DNA of 38,386 nt from Fidelibacterota bacterium (GTDB lineage: Bacteria; Fidelibacterota; UBA8477): positions 1-38,386 of the forward strand of contig JAIPJR010000015.1 in assembly GCA_021734045.1 (NCBI GenBank), in the 5' to 3' direction. A program made the position numbers and the translations under genes. The notes under the pieces were generated by a model, which did no database searches, was not told the DNA's origin, and saw only the letters and a program-made list of their open reading frames with translations. Shown piece by piece: positions 27,409 to 37,207 of the stretch; position 1 is the first letter of the stretch; each line of letters opens with the position of its first letter.

Positions 27409-28497
27409 ATGGTGCACGCCAATTCTTCAATTTTGAAATTGCTGATAATTTGGACTGCACTTGCCCAACTGGCATTCGCCGGCGATTTCACCATTAAAAT
27501 GAGTCAGGACACCCGCGTGAATGATGCCTCCGGTTCTCCTCACATCTCGGTGCGGTTTTTACCGGAATATTTCGGACCGTTGGGAATGCTGAGTGGCGGA
27601 CAGCTGGAGATGGATGTGGCGGCTGACCTCTACTTCAACCTCACCACCGGCGCCCAGAGTATCCAATCGCCTTTGGATGAACTGCTCTACCGGTCGTGGC
27701 TACGCTGGTCAACCCATCAATTTGAGGTGCGGCTTGGAAAACAGGAGTTGAATTTTGGGCCGGCGCGACTGCTGCGATCGCTGCGCTGGTTTGATGCCCG
27801 TAATCCACTGGATCCTCTGGGGCTGACGCAGGGGGTCTGGGCATTTACAGGTCGCTATTACTGGCTGGACAACAAGAATTTATGGGCATGGACGATTTTC
27901 AATCCGAGAGATCTGGCCATGGGCATTGATCTCTACCCGGCTGAACGACGTACCTTTCAGCTGGGCGGGCGTCTTCAAATTCCAATGGGATTGGGCAATC
28001 TGGCAGTGACCATTCATGAGAAGGTGTTGGCGGGTAGCGAGACACCGGAATGGCGCATCGGTCTGGATGGCCAATGGGATGTTGGTGTGGGACTGTGGTT
28101 CGAAGCGGTGCGGGTGATGGAACCCAAATCCAGTACTATAGCATGGATGAACCTTGTCACGCTGGGCGGCGATTACACGTTTGGTATTGGAAATGGATTA
28201 TATGCCGTAACGGAATACCAGAATATTCACAATTCAGCGCTGGATCAACCCAGTCAGACATTTGCTGCGCAACTCAACTATCCCATCGGGTTCATGGATC
28301 AGCTCTTTTTGCTCACGCTGTACAATGATAATCTCCATTTTTCCGGTTATTATGCCGGATGGCAGCGCCAGTATGACCGGTTGAGCTGGCAGATTCTGGC
28401 CGGTTATATGGATAAAGAATTAACTTGGCAGGCGTCATCCTCCATTGCATTCATGGCGCAGAAAAGCCTGCAGTTAACCCTGATGTACACCATTTGA
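27409..28497 (+). CDS. Outer-membrane beta-barrel protein (porin-like)
   Basis: Signal peptide; alternating hydrophobic strands; FEVRLGKQELNFGPARLLRSLRWFDARNPLDPLGLTQG; C-terminal strand QLTLMYTI. Confidence 0.7.
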   Translation: MVHANSSILKLLIIWTALAQLAFAGDFTIKMSQDTRVNDASGSPHISVRFLPEYFGPLGMLSGGQLEMDVAADLYFNLTTGAQSIQSPLDELLYRSWLRWSTHQFEVRLGKQELNFGPARLLRSLRWFDARNPLDPLGLTQGVWAFTGRYYWLDNKNLWAWTIFNPRDLAMGIDLYPAERRTFQLGGRLQIPMGLGNLAVTIHEKVLAGSETPEWRIGLDGQWDVGVGLWFEAVRVMEPKSSTIAWMNLVTLGGDYTFGIGNGLYAVTEYQNIHNSALDQPSQTFAAQLNYPIGFMDQLFLLTLYNDNLHFSGYYAGWQRQYDRLSWQILAGYMDKELTWQASSSIAFMAQKSLQLTLMYTI

Positions 28498-28586
28498 GCA
28501 GAAAATTTTAAGATGCATACTAATCTGGCAAACAACTGTAACCCCCACTCCACCGCTTTCAGCGGTTGGAAGGGCAGGAGCGACGG

Positions 28587-29300
28587 ATGAAATCAACGAC
28601 CCAACCTTTGATTGAGCTAAAAAATGTGGTCAAACGCTATCCCATGGGTACCACCTGGTTTACGGCGCTGGAGGCGATTGATCTAACCGTGGAAAAAGGT
28701 GAATTTACCGGCATTGTAGGACCCAGTGGATCGGGGAAAACAACCCTGTTGAACATCATTGGCTCGTTGGATTCACCAACCGAGGGTTCTGCGCAGGTAC
28801 TGGGACATTTTATCGAGAAGCTCTCTCACAAGGAGGCCGCCCGCCTGCGCAATCATCATTTGGGATTCATTTTTCAGACCTACAATCTGCTTCCGGTTTA
28901 TACGGTGTACGAGAATGTGGAATTCCCGCTCCTGCTGCTGGGGCTCAGTAACGACGAGCGAAAGAAGATGGTCCTGGATGCCCTGGAGTGGGTGGGGTTG
29001 ACGGACAAGATGAAAAGCCGTCCCGCGCAATTATCCGGTGGCGAATCCCAACGGGTGGCCATCGCCCGGGCAGTGGTGAAAAAGCCGGAACTGGTGTTAG
29101 CGGACGAGCCCACTGCCAATCTGGATGCGGAAAATTCGCATCATATTTTAAAGGCCATGGTGCGGCTGAATCAGGAATTGGGAACCACGTACCTGTTCTC
29201 CACCCATGACGAAAAGGTGATTCAATACCTGCGGCGTAAGATCACGCTATTCGACGGGAAAATCGCTTCCGATGACGTGATGACACCGCAAGGAGGTTAG
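28587..29300 (+). CDS. ABC transporter ATP-binding protein (LolD/MacB type)
   Basis: GPSGSGKTTLLNIIGSLDSPTEG; LSGGESQRVAIARAVVKKPELVLADEPTANLD; SD GGCAGGAG before ATG 28587. Confidence 0.95.
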   Translation: MKSTTQPLIELKNVVKRYPMGTTWFTALEAIDLTVEKGEFTGIVGPSGSGKTTLLNIIGSLDSPTEGSAQVLGHFIEKLSHKEAARLRNHHLGFIFQTYNLLPVYTVYENVEFPLLLLGLSNDERKKMVLDALEWVGLTDKMKSRPAQLSGGESQRVAIARAVVKKPELVLADEPTANLDAENSHHILKAMVRLNQELGTTYLFSTHDEKVIQYLRRKITLFDGKIASDDVMTPQGG

Positions 29301-30478
29301 TGATTATGCTGCTCTTTAAGTTGGCTTTTCGTAATGTAATTGGGGCGGGATTGCGGACCTGGCTCAATGTGGTGGTTTTGTCGCTTTCATTTGTCACCAT
29401 TATCGGTATGCAGGGTTTATACAAGGGTATGCAGTACCAATCGGAGGATGCCATGATCCGGGTTGAATATGCCGGTGGACAGTATTGGCATCCCAAATAT
29501 GATCCCTACGATCCCTTCACGCTGGAGGAGAGTCATCAGCCTGTAACCGGTGCTGCCCGGCGGGCCGTGGAGGCCGGTGACGCCATCCCTATCCTGATTA
29601 CGCAAGCCACGATTTATCCTCAGGGGCGGGTTTCGTCGGCATTGCTGAAGGGTATCCCTCCCGAGCAGGAGATCATGGAATTTCCCAGTGAACAGCTTCT
29701 GCGGACAGATCACGCGATTCCGGCGCTCATCGGCACCAGAATGGCCAAGGCAAATCGTTTGGCTGTAGGCGATTACCTCACGGTACGCTGGCGGGATGCC
29801 AATGGCACCTTCGATGCCCAGGATGTGCAGATTGTACATATTTTTTCCACCATCGTCGGCAGTGTAGATGGCGGCCAAATCTGGGTGCCATTGCAGCACT
29901 TACAGTCCATGTTGAAAATGCCCGGTGAAGCCACGCTGATTACATTGAAACAAGAGATTTCCGAACCGCCGGTACTCCCGGGATGGGATTATAAGGGCAT
30001 GGATATTCTCATGGCGGATCTCCGTGAGATGGTGGCCAGTAAGCAGGTCGGTGGATCAATCATGTATTTTCTGCTGCTATTTCTGGCGTTATTAGCCATT
30101 TTTGACACGCAGGTACTTTCTATTTGGCGGCGCAAGAAGGAGATGGGGACGCTCATGGCACTGGGGTTAACGCGGCGTCAGCTCATTGGGCTGTTTACTA
30201 TAGAAGGCGGGATGTACGGTATTCTGGCAGCTTTACTGGGGGCGATTTATGGTACACCGCTCATCGTCTGGTTTGCCACGCATGGTTGGGAGATGCCGGA
30301 AATGGTTGACGATTTTGGGTTTGCCATGGGCAGTAAACTGGTACCCAGTTACTCCTTTTTCCTGGTACTGGGGTCCACCCTGTTGGTGCTCCTGACCGTT
30401 ACAATTGTGAGTTTCCTACCTACCCGCAGAATTGCCAAACTTGAACCTACCGATGCATTGCGGGGGAAGCTCACATGA
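29300..30478 (+). CDS. FtsX/MacB-type ABC transporter permease (ATG 29306 is an alternative start)
   Basis: N-terminal TM, periplasmic domain, three C-terminal TM; KKEMGTLMALGLTRRQLIGLFTIEGGMYGILAALLGAIYG. Confidence 0.9.
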   Translation: MIMLLFKLAFRNVIGAGLRTWLNVVVLSLSFVTIIGMQGLYKGMQYQSEDAMIRVEYAGGQYWHPKYDPYDPFTLEESHQPVTGAARRAVEAGDAIPILITQATIYPQGRVSSALLKGIPPEQEIMEFPSEQLLRTDHAIPALIGTRMAKANRLAVGDYLTVRWRDANGTFDAQDVQIVHIFSTIVGSVDGGQIWVPLQHLQSMLKMPGEATLITLKQEISEPPVLPGWDYKGMDILMADLREMVASKQVGGSIMYFLLLFLALLAIFDTQVLSIWRRKKEMGTLMALGLTRRQLIGLFTIEGGMYGILAALLGAIYGTPLIVWFATHGWEMPEMVDDFGFAMGSKLVPSYSFFLVLGSTLLVLLTVTIVSFLPTRRIAKLEPTDALRGKLT

Positions 30479-31749
30479 TACGATTCCTATTGAAAGGTTT
30501 GTTACGGGATCGCTCCCGCAGTCTGTTCCCGATTCTCACTGTCACCGCCGGTGTCATGGCCACATCCCTGGGGCATTCCTGGTTCAATGGAGCGCTGGGA
30601 GGAATGATTACCACCACGGCCAATTTTCAAACCGGCTATGTGAAGGTTATGTCGCGGGCTTATGCAGAATTGTCAGACGAAATGCCCAATGATCTGGCAT
30701 TGGTGGAAGTGGAAGCCTTGCTGGATGAGTTAGAAAATGCCTATCCGGAATGGCAGTTCACTCCCCGGATTCATTTCGGTGGACTCCTGGATATTCCCGA
30801 TGAACATGGTGAAACCCGCTCCCAGGCACCGACGATGGGGTTTGCCGTGGATTTGTTAAATCCTGATGCCGGCGAGCTGAAGCGATTAAAAATCAACGAA
30901 TCCATCGTACGGGGCAGGGCGCCCCAACAGCCCAATGAGATTCTGGTGGCTGATGAGTTGGCACGCAAACTGGAAGTGGAGCCGGGTCAGGTGGCCACAA
31001 TTATCAGCAGTACCATGAATGGGAGCATGGCATTTTTTAATTTCACGGTTTCGGGTACGGTGAATTTTGGCATTCTCGCGCTGGACCGGGGTAGTATCAT
31101 TGCAGATATCAGGGGGGCACGCCGGGCACTGGATATGGAGGATGCTGCCGGTGAAATTGTGGGTTTTATGCCGGGTGATAATTACCGCGATGAGACCGCC
31201 CAGGCATTAGCTGACGATTTCAACGCTCGATATTCCTATACCGAAGACCAGTTTTCACCCACCATGGTTACCCTTGCGGATCAAAACGGAAATCGCTGGA
31301 TTCTGGATATGGTAGGTGCCATGGGATCGATACTGGTAACGATATTTATTATCGTGATGTCATTGGTTCTGTGGAATTCCGGGCTGATGGGCAGTTTGCG
31401 ACGCTATGGCGAAATCGGTGTTCGGTTGGCGATTGGCGAATCCCACGGGCAGATTTATCGCGCCATGCTGTTGGAATCGGTACTGATTGGGATCATGGGC
31501 TCCATCATTGGTACGGCCATCGGGGTATCACTGGGATTGTGGATTCAGTCTCATGGAATTGATATTGGTTCCATGATGAAGGAGAGCAGCATTATGATGG
31601 ACAATGTCATCCGCACCAAGGTCACCACCACCACCTGGTACATTGGCTTTATCCCCGGACTGCTGGCCACCTTCATCGGTACCGCCTTCGCCGGAATCGG
31701 GATATACCGGCGCCAAACCGCATCGCTATTTAAAGAATTGGAGGTTTGA
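30475..31749 (+). CDS. FtsX/MacB-type ABC transporter permease
   Basis: RYGEIGVRLAIGESHGQIYRAMLLESVLIGIMGSIIGTAIG; overlaps the previous permease by 4 nt. Confidence 0.9.
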   Translation: MIRFLLKGLLRDRSRSLFPILTVTAGVMATSLGHSWFNGALGGMITTTANFQTGYVKVMSRAYAELSDEMPNDLALVEVEALLDELENAYPEWQFTPRIHFGGLLDIPDEHGETRSQAPTMGFAVDLLNPDAGELKRLKINESIVRGRAPQQPNEILVADELARKLEVEPGQVATIISSTMNGSMAFFNFTVSGTVNFGILALDRGSIIADIRGARRALDMEDAAGEIVGFMPGDNYRDETAQALADDFNARYSYTEDQFSPTMVTLADQNGNRWILDMVGAMGSILVTIFIIVMSLVLWNSGLMGSLRRYGEIGVRLAIGESHGQIYRAMLLESVLIGIMGSIIGTAIGVSLGLWIQSHGIDIGSMMKESSIMMDNVIRTKVTTTTWYIGFIPGLLATFIGTAFAGIGIYRRQTASLFKELEV

Positions 31750-31751
31750 GC

Positions 31752-32522
31752 ATGATTGGCGTCACTAGTATGAATCGAATTGGTCGCGCTATTTTCGTAC
31801 TCATGGTGTCTCAGTTAACACCACTTCTGAATGGGCAGCAGCAACCCACTGCGAAGGAATTACTACAAGCGCTGGATGACAACATGGTGGCGGAGAACCG
31901 GGTGACGGTTTCCACCATGATTATTCACGGCCGGCGTGGTAGTCGCTCCATTCAATCCAAATCCTGGACTCAGGGCAGCGAAAAAGCCTATACTGAATAT
32001 CTGGCACCGGCACGAGAGCGGGGTACCAAAATGCTGAAGGTGGGTGACCAGCTCTGGACCTATTCACCTGCCACAGACCGCATCATTCAGATTGCCGGTC
32101 ACATGTTGCGGCAATCGGTCATGGGGTCCGACCTGAGTTATGAAGACATGATGGAAGATCAGACATTATCGGAAATGTATTCCCCGGAAATTGTGGGGAG
32201 TGAACCCGTTGACGGGCGTGACTGCTGGATTCTGGAACTCACGGCCAAAAATCCCGGCATCACCTATCATTCCCGCCGGGTTTGGATTGACAAGGAGCGG
32301 AATATTGCGCTGAAGGAAACCCGTTATGCCGCCAGCGGGAAATTATTGAAAGAAGCTTTGGTCAAAGAGGTTTTTCAAGTGGAAGGACGCTGGTACCCCA
32401 AACACATGACCTTCAAAGATATGCTTTCGACGGGTGAAGGAACCGAGTTTATCGTGGACTCCATAGACTTCAACGCAGAAATACCGGATTATATTTTTAC
32501 GAAAGCAGTATTAAGAAGGTAG
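31752..32522 (+). CDS. LolA-like outer membrane lipoprotein-sorting protein
   Basis: Signal peptide; AYTEYLAPARERGTKMLKVGDQLWTYSPATDRIIQIAGHMLRQSVMGSDLSYEDMM; VWIDKERNIALKETRYAASGKLLKE. Confidence 0.88.
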   Translation: MIGVTSMNRIGRAIFVLMVSQLTPLLNGQQQPTAKELLQALDDNMVAENRVTVSTMIIHGRRGSRSIQSKSWTQGSEKAYTEYLAPARERGTKMLKVGDQLWTYSPATDRIIQIAGHMLRQSVMGSDLSYEDMMEDQTLSEMYSPEIVGSEPVDGRDCWILELTAKNPGITYHSRRVWIDKERNIALKETRYAASGKLLKEALVKEVFQVEGRWYPKHMTFKDMLSTGEGTEFIVDSIDFNAEIPDYIFTKAVLRR

Positions 32523-32723
32523 ATATCGCTCACCATAAATCCCGTTTGTTTTCCTCGAAACGGATCCTTTTGGGGATGAACTTAATCAATCATGGTGAAC
32601 TTGTTTCAGCATCTTCCTGCCGTCGATCGTAGACCTTGAAATTTATTCCGTGTGACGAGCAAGCGCGGTTCTCTTTGAGACTGCATTAATAAAAAACAGG
32701 GGTGGAAAATCATCTCTGAAAAA

Positions 32724-34184
32724 TCAGCCTGTCTCCAGAACCTCCCATTCCAGATTCCAGTCCCATTGGTCAAAATAGAGATTGCCACCGCGCCATTCCA
32801 CCTCGCCGCGTTGTGAATCGATGGTCTCTGAGCGCGGGAAGGTTTTTGCCGGGAAAAAGGGTTGGCTAATCGCATCATTAAAAATCAGCCGATAGCTGTC
32901 CATCCCGGAAAGATAAAACCACTGCAAATCCCGCTCTTTGGTTTTACGGAGTCCGTAGGTCACATCCATGGGCACCCAACCATAGGGCTCAAAATAAATC
33001 ATGCCCCAGTCATGCATACTGTCATCCGGGGGCTGGAATTCCCACCCCGATTGCCACCGGGCTGGGATGCCGTTCATGCGACACAATGTGATGAAAAGCA
33101 GGGTCTGAATGCCGCAGTCGCCATGACCATTTTCATAAGCATAGGTACAGATTTCACCAATGGTCGAGTACTCCCGTGCTGACGCCCAGGGGATATTATT
33201 ATCCACCCATTCGAATAAAATCCGGGCTTTCCGATACGGATTTTGTTCTCCCTGCAGGAGCCGTTCGGATAATTTTCGAAGTTCCGGTGTGAAGACAATA
33301 TGTGGCGGCTCTTCCGCCAGGTAAGGCGCGAATTTTTCCCCTGCCCGGAGCGGTTCAACCGATTCGGCAATGACTGGTGCATAAAGACCATAACTGGTGT
33401 ACTCGTAGCTCACCTCAAAATGAGTCGGTTCGTCTTTCAGTGCCGGTGCCTGAAAATAAATGGTGCGTTGTAATGCGGTACTGTTGGGGGCGATGATGTA
33501 CTGAGCAGGGGTCGTTTTTTTCAGTGAAATGTCCACCTGACGATCGCGGATGAGGCGGGGATAGGGAATCCAGGCGCGAATCATTTCACCTGCAGGTACG
33601 ACACCCGGTTCCACATCGATGCGCTGGGTTACACGCATCCGGACTGGCTTCACATAACGCCGACCGGTAGTCTCCACCTCGCGCATAATTTGGGCATTAT
33701 GCTTATCCAGTTCCAACTTGGCACCGGAGCCGGAGGTCATTTCCTGTTCCGGGTGTTTTTCTTCCCAAATGGCTTTAGCGGTGGGATCAATCCGAAAAAG
33801 ATTGCGGGCAGCCCGGTTAAAATAGCGCTTCTCGCCATCAATGATGCGGAATTCCAGAGCTTTACTTTCCTCCCAGCGGCGAATATCCTCATTGGAGACA
33901 TCCGGTATGGTTTCCTTGATCTCGGCCACCACCGCTTTTCGCGTTTTGGTGAAGTCCTTCTCGATCCGACTCATGCGTTCCAGCAAAAATTCCATATCCA
34001 GGCGCTGTACGGGATCCATGTCCTCCGCAGTGGCAAAAATATGGGCAATTGATGCACGGGCTTTGGTGAATTCACCCGCGTCAAATAGTTCCTGGTAATT
34101 ATTCCCTGGTGTGGATTCGCAGCTCATGAATACTCCTGCGCTGATGAGCAAACTGATTAACAAATATTTTTTACCTAACTTCAT
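32724..34184 (-). CDS. Transglutaminase-like domain protein, probable lipoprotein
   Basis: LLISAGVFMSCES lipobox-like; GHGDCGIQTLLFITLCRMNGIPARWQSGWEFQPPDDSMHDWGMIYFEPYGWVPMDVTYGL (Cys-His-Asp core). Confidence 0.88.
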   Translation of the reverse strand: MKLGKKYLLISLLISAGVFMSCESTPGNNYQELFDAGEFTKARASIAHIFATAEDMDPVQRLDMEFLLERMSRIEKDFTKTRKAVVAEIKETIPDVSNEDIRRWEESKALEFRIIDGEKRYFNRAARNLFRIDPTAKAIWEEKHPEQEMTSGSGAKLELDKHNAQIMREVETTGRRYVKPVRMRVTQRIDVEPGVVPAGEMIRAWIPYPRLIRDRQVDISLKKTTPAQYIIAPNSTALQRTIYFQAPALKDEPTHFEVSYEYTSYGLYAPVIAESVEPLRAGEKFAPYLAEEPPHIVFTPELRKLSERLLQGEQNPYRKARILFEWVDNNIPWASAREYSTIGEICTYAYENGHGDCGIQTLLFITLCRMNGIPARWQSGWEFQPPDDSMHDWGMIYFEPYGWVPMDVTYGLRKTKERDLQWFYLSGMDSYRLIFNDAISQPFFPAKTFPRSETIDSQRGEVEWRGGNLYFDQWDWNLEWEVLETG

Positions 34185-34453
34185 CCTACCTTGTCCCATT
34201 TAATCCCCCTGTGGAATCACAACACCAGCCGTCTGGATTGTGACCCGGTGTCTCCTCTGATGTAACTCTGTAAGCTTAATCTAATGTCAGATTGAAATTG
34301 GCCAATGCTTTAATCTGGTTGAGATGGGAGCTGGCGCTTGAAAAAGTATAAGCCGTGAATTTTACCAACACGCTGCTAAATGAGAATGCTTGCCTGTTGG
34401 ATGAAATGATTAATTCCCCGATAATCGGACTGGTTTTTAATTCTCATAACGCC

Positions 34454-34518
34454 AGGGTGAAAGTATGCGCAATGATTTCCGGTTTCACCCTAAAAACCTT
34501 GTAAAGCTGTCAAACAGC
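34454..34518 (+). promoter_or_regulatory. Two hairpins in the glpD leader
   Basis: AGGGTGAAA (34454-34462)/TTTCACCCT (34483-34491), 9 bp perfect; GCTGT-CAA-ACAGC (34506-34518). Confidence 0.35.
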
Positions 34519-34566
34519 CGGAATCCCTGTTTAACTTTTAACCTCCCAGGTTACATTTAGCCTCAG

Positions 34567-36207
34567 ATGAAGTCCGATAAATTATTTGATCTGATTGTGG
34601 TGGGCGGCGGCATCAATGGTGCCGGAATCGCCCTGGAAGCTGCGTTGCGGGGGCTTTCTACGCTGCTGGTGGAAAAAGTGGATATTGGTCATGCCACCTC
34701 CACATGGAACACACGCCTGATCCATGGCGGTTTGCGATACCTGGAATATTATGAATTCAGTCTGGTGCGTGAATCGCTGCGGGAGCGGGAACGCTTGCTG
34801 CATAACGCCCCTCATCTGGTACATCCCATGACCTTTCGCCTGCCCCTGTATGATCACAGCAAACGGGGTCCGCTGCTCATCAAAGCCGGTATGGTGCTCT
34901 ACGATTTGCTTTCTTATGATAAATCTCTACCCAATCATGCCATGAATTATCGTAGCAAGACCATCCTACGGGAAAATCCCTACCTGCGACCGGATGATCT
35001 GCGGGGGATGGCTACCTATCACGATTGCCAGGTTCCCTGGCCTGAGCGTTTGTGCCTTGAGCTGGCCCTCACCGCCAAAGTCCATGGCGCGACCCTTTTG
35101 ACCCACACTGAATTGACAGCCTTGAATGACATTTCATCCGACGGCGTATCCATTGAAATAACGGACACCATCACCGGACAAACCCGGGAGGTTTCCGGTC
35201 GGTACCTGGTGAATGCAGCGGGTCCCTGGGTAGATGAAGTCCTGGGCGTGGTGGATGATAATGTCAACCGGAGAATGGGCGTCACAAAAGGTAGTCACTT
35301 GGTGATTCAGCGCTTCCCTGGCGGGCCGCGGGACGCATTTTACATGGAAGCCCGCTCTGACGGACGACCTTTTTTCCTCATTCCCTGGCGCGATTATTAT
35401 CTTGTGGGAACCACCGATATTTTCTTTGATGGTGATTTGAATGACATTGCCATTGGTGACGCGGAAATCGAATACCTGCTGAATGAACTCAATTTCTTTT
35501 TTCCCGTGCACCAGTTCAGCCATAAAGATATTCTCTATACCTACAGTGGTGTTCGTCCACTACCGTATGAACCTGAAGCGAAAAAAGCAAGCCAGGTAAC
35601 GCGTCGGCACATCATTTTTGAGCACACGCGTGGGGGTGGGCACCGTAACATGCTTTCTATTATCGGGGGGAAGTTGACCACCTACCGGAATCTGGCGGAA
35701 GAGACGGTGGATGTTATCCAAAAACGGTTGGGGCAGACTGTTCGACATTCGCCGACACGGGAGAAACCCCTGCGGGGAGCTGAGGGGATTGGGGATTGGC
35801 CCATCTATTTTGAGCAGCATTCTCGCATTCTAGCAAATCGTTACAATCTACCGCTCCCGGTGGCACAGCATCTGGTTCATTTTTACGGCAGCCGGGCGGG
35901 AAGCGTCACGGCATTAACTGAAAATCATACCGATCTGGCCCGACAGATTCATCCCAATTACCCGGATATTGCAGCGCAGGTCATTTATGCCGTTCAAAAT
36001 GAAGGCGCGCGAACCCTGGCCGATATCATGTTACGTCGTACCAGTTTGGGAACACACGCGGGACTGGGTTTGGAGTGTCTGGACGCAGTAGTCACTTTGG
36101 CGGCACCTTTGCTGGAGTGGGACCCGGAAGAACAAGCGCATCAGAAACGTGTTTATGAAAAATGGGTGGAAAACCACCATTTAATCGGTAATCTTGTACG
36201 GACTTAG
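34567..36207 (+). CDS. glpD: Glycerol-3-phosphate dehydrogenase, FAD-dependent
   Basis: DLIVVGGGINGAGIALEAALRGLSTLLVEKVDIGHATSTWNTRLIHGGLRYLEYYEFSLVRESLRER; NAAGPWVDEV; GGKLTTYRNLAE. Confidence 0.95.
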   Translation: MKSDKLFDLIVVGGGINGAGIALEAALRGLSTLLVEKVDIGHATSTWNTRLIHGGLRYLEYYEFSLVRESLRERERLLHNAPHLVHPMTFRLPLYDHSKRGPLLIKAGMVLYDLLSYDKSLPNHAMNYRSKTILRENPYLRPDDLRGMATYHDCQVPWPERLCLELALTAKVHGATLLTHTELTALNDISSDGVSIEITDTITGQTREVSGRYLVNAAGPWVDEVLGVVDDNVNRRMGVTKGSHLVIQRFPGGPRDAFYMEARSDGRPFFLIPWRDYYLVGTTDIFFDGDLNDIAIGDAEIEYLLNELNFFFPVHQFSHKDILYTYSGVRPLPYEPEAKKASQVTRRHIIFEHTRGGGHRNMLSIIGGKLTTYRNLAEETVDVIQKRLGQTVRHSPTREKPLRGAEGIGDWPIYFEQHSRILANRYNLPLPVAQHLVHFYGSRAGSVTALTENHTDLARQIHPNYPDIAAQVIYAVQNEGARTLADIMLRRTSLGTHAGLGLECLDAVVTLAAPLLEWDPEEQAHQKRVYEKWVENHHLIGNLVRT

Positions 36208-36221
36208 ACGGTGAATGCATA

Positions 36222-37061
36222 ATGGAAGAAGAAAAAACGCAGATAGAAGACAGAGAAGCAGCGATAAGAAAAGCATTTTCCCGGGTTAAAGCCCTCATTC
36301 TTGACCTGGACGGTACTCTCTATCTGGGCGATGAACTGTTTGAATATACGCCAGACTTTCTGAAGGGGCTGACGAAACGCAATCTGCGGTACATTTTCGT
36401 CTCCAACAATTCTTCTAAAACAGCCCAGGACTATGCTCGCAAACTCAATCGTATGGGACTAAGTGTCACCGATGAGATGGTGTACACCTCCACGGAAGCC
36501 ACGATTGAATATCTGAACCGGCTGAAACCCAATGCCAACATCTATCTTATTGGAACACCCGCGCTGGAATCACAATTCCGGGCCGCCGGCTATATAGTGG
36601 ACGATGAAAATCCCGATTTCGTTGTGCTGGGATTTGATACGACCTTTCATTATGGAAAATTCCATCGCGGCTGTTATTGGTTACGCCGGGGCGTACCCTT
36701 TATCGCTACCCATCCCGATCTGAATTGCCCCGTCACGGATGGCGAATCCATGCCCGACGCAGGTGCCCTGGCTGCCGCTTTTACGGCCGCTACCGGTGTC
36801 CACCCCAAATATATCGGCAAACCCTACCGGGAAATGCTCCATGGCATTACCACCCGGATGAAGTTAAAAATCCAGGACTTTGCGGTGGTGGGTGACCGGC
36901 TTTCCACGGACATTTCCATGGGCTTTCATAATCACATACCCACAGCGCTGGTACAGTCAGGGGGCAATTCACTTCAATTCAGTGATCACTCGGATGTCCA
37001 ACCCACCGTCGTCGTGGACCGCGTTGTGGATCTTTTGCCCTATTTACCGCCGATAGAATAG
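36222..37061 (+). CDS. HAD superfamily IIA (NagD-like) phosphatase
   Basis: ALILDLDGTLYLGDEL; FVSNNSSKTAQDYARKLNRMGL; GKPYREMLHGI; VVGDRLSTDISMG. Confidence 0.92.
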   Translation: MEEEKTQIEDREAAIRKAFSRVKALILDLDGTLYLGDELFEYTPDFLKGLTKRNLRYIFVSNNSSKTAQDYARKLNRMGLSVTDEMVYTSTEATIEYLNRLKPNANIYLIGTPALESQFRAAGYIVDDENPDFVVLGFDTTFHYGKFHRGCYWLRRGVPFIATHPDLNCPVTDGESMPDAGALAAAFTAATGVHPKYIGKPYREMLHGITTRMKLKIQDFAVVGDRLSTDISMGFHNHIPTALVQSGGNSLQFSDHSDVQPTVVVDRVVDLLPYLPPIE

Positions 37062-37207
37062 TTTTCTCAATTTCTTACAATGAAATTCAGGTATTGGGAT
37101 AATCTTACGGGTGAACAGTTCGCCTGCTCGTGCTCGTTATGACATCAAATGGCAGGAGATAAATTTTGGCCCGGGTAAATCAGTGGCATGATTGGGCTCG
37201 GATTAAA

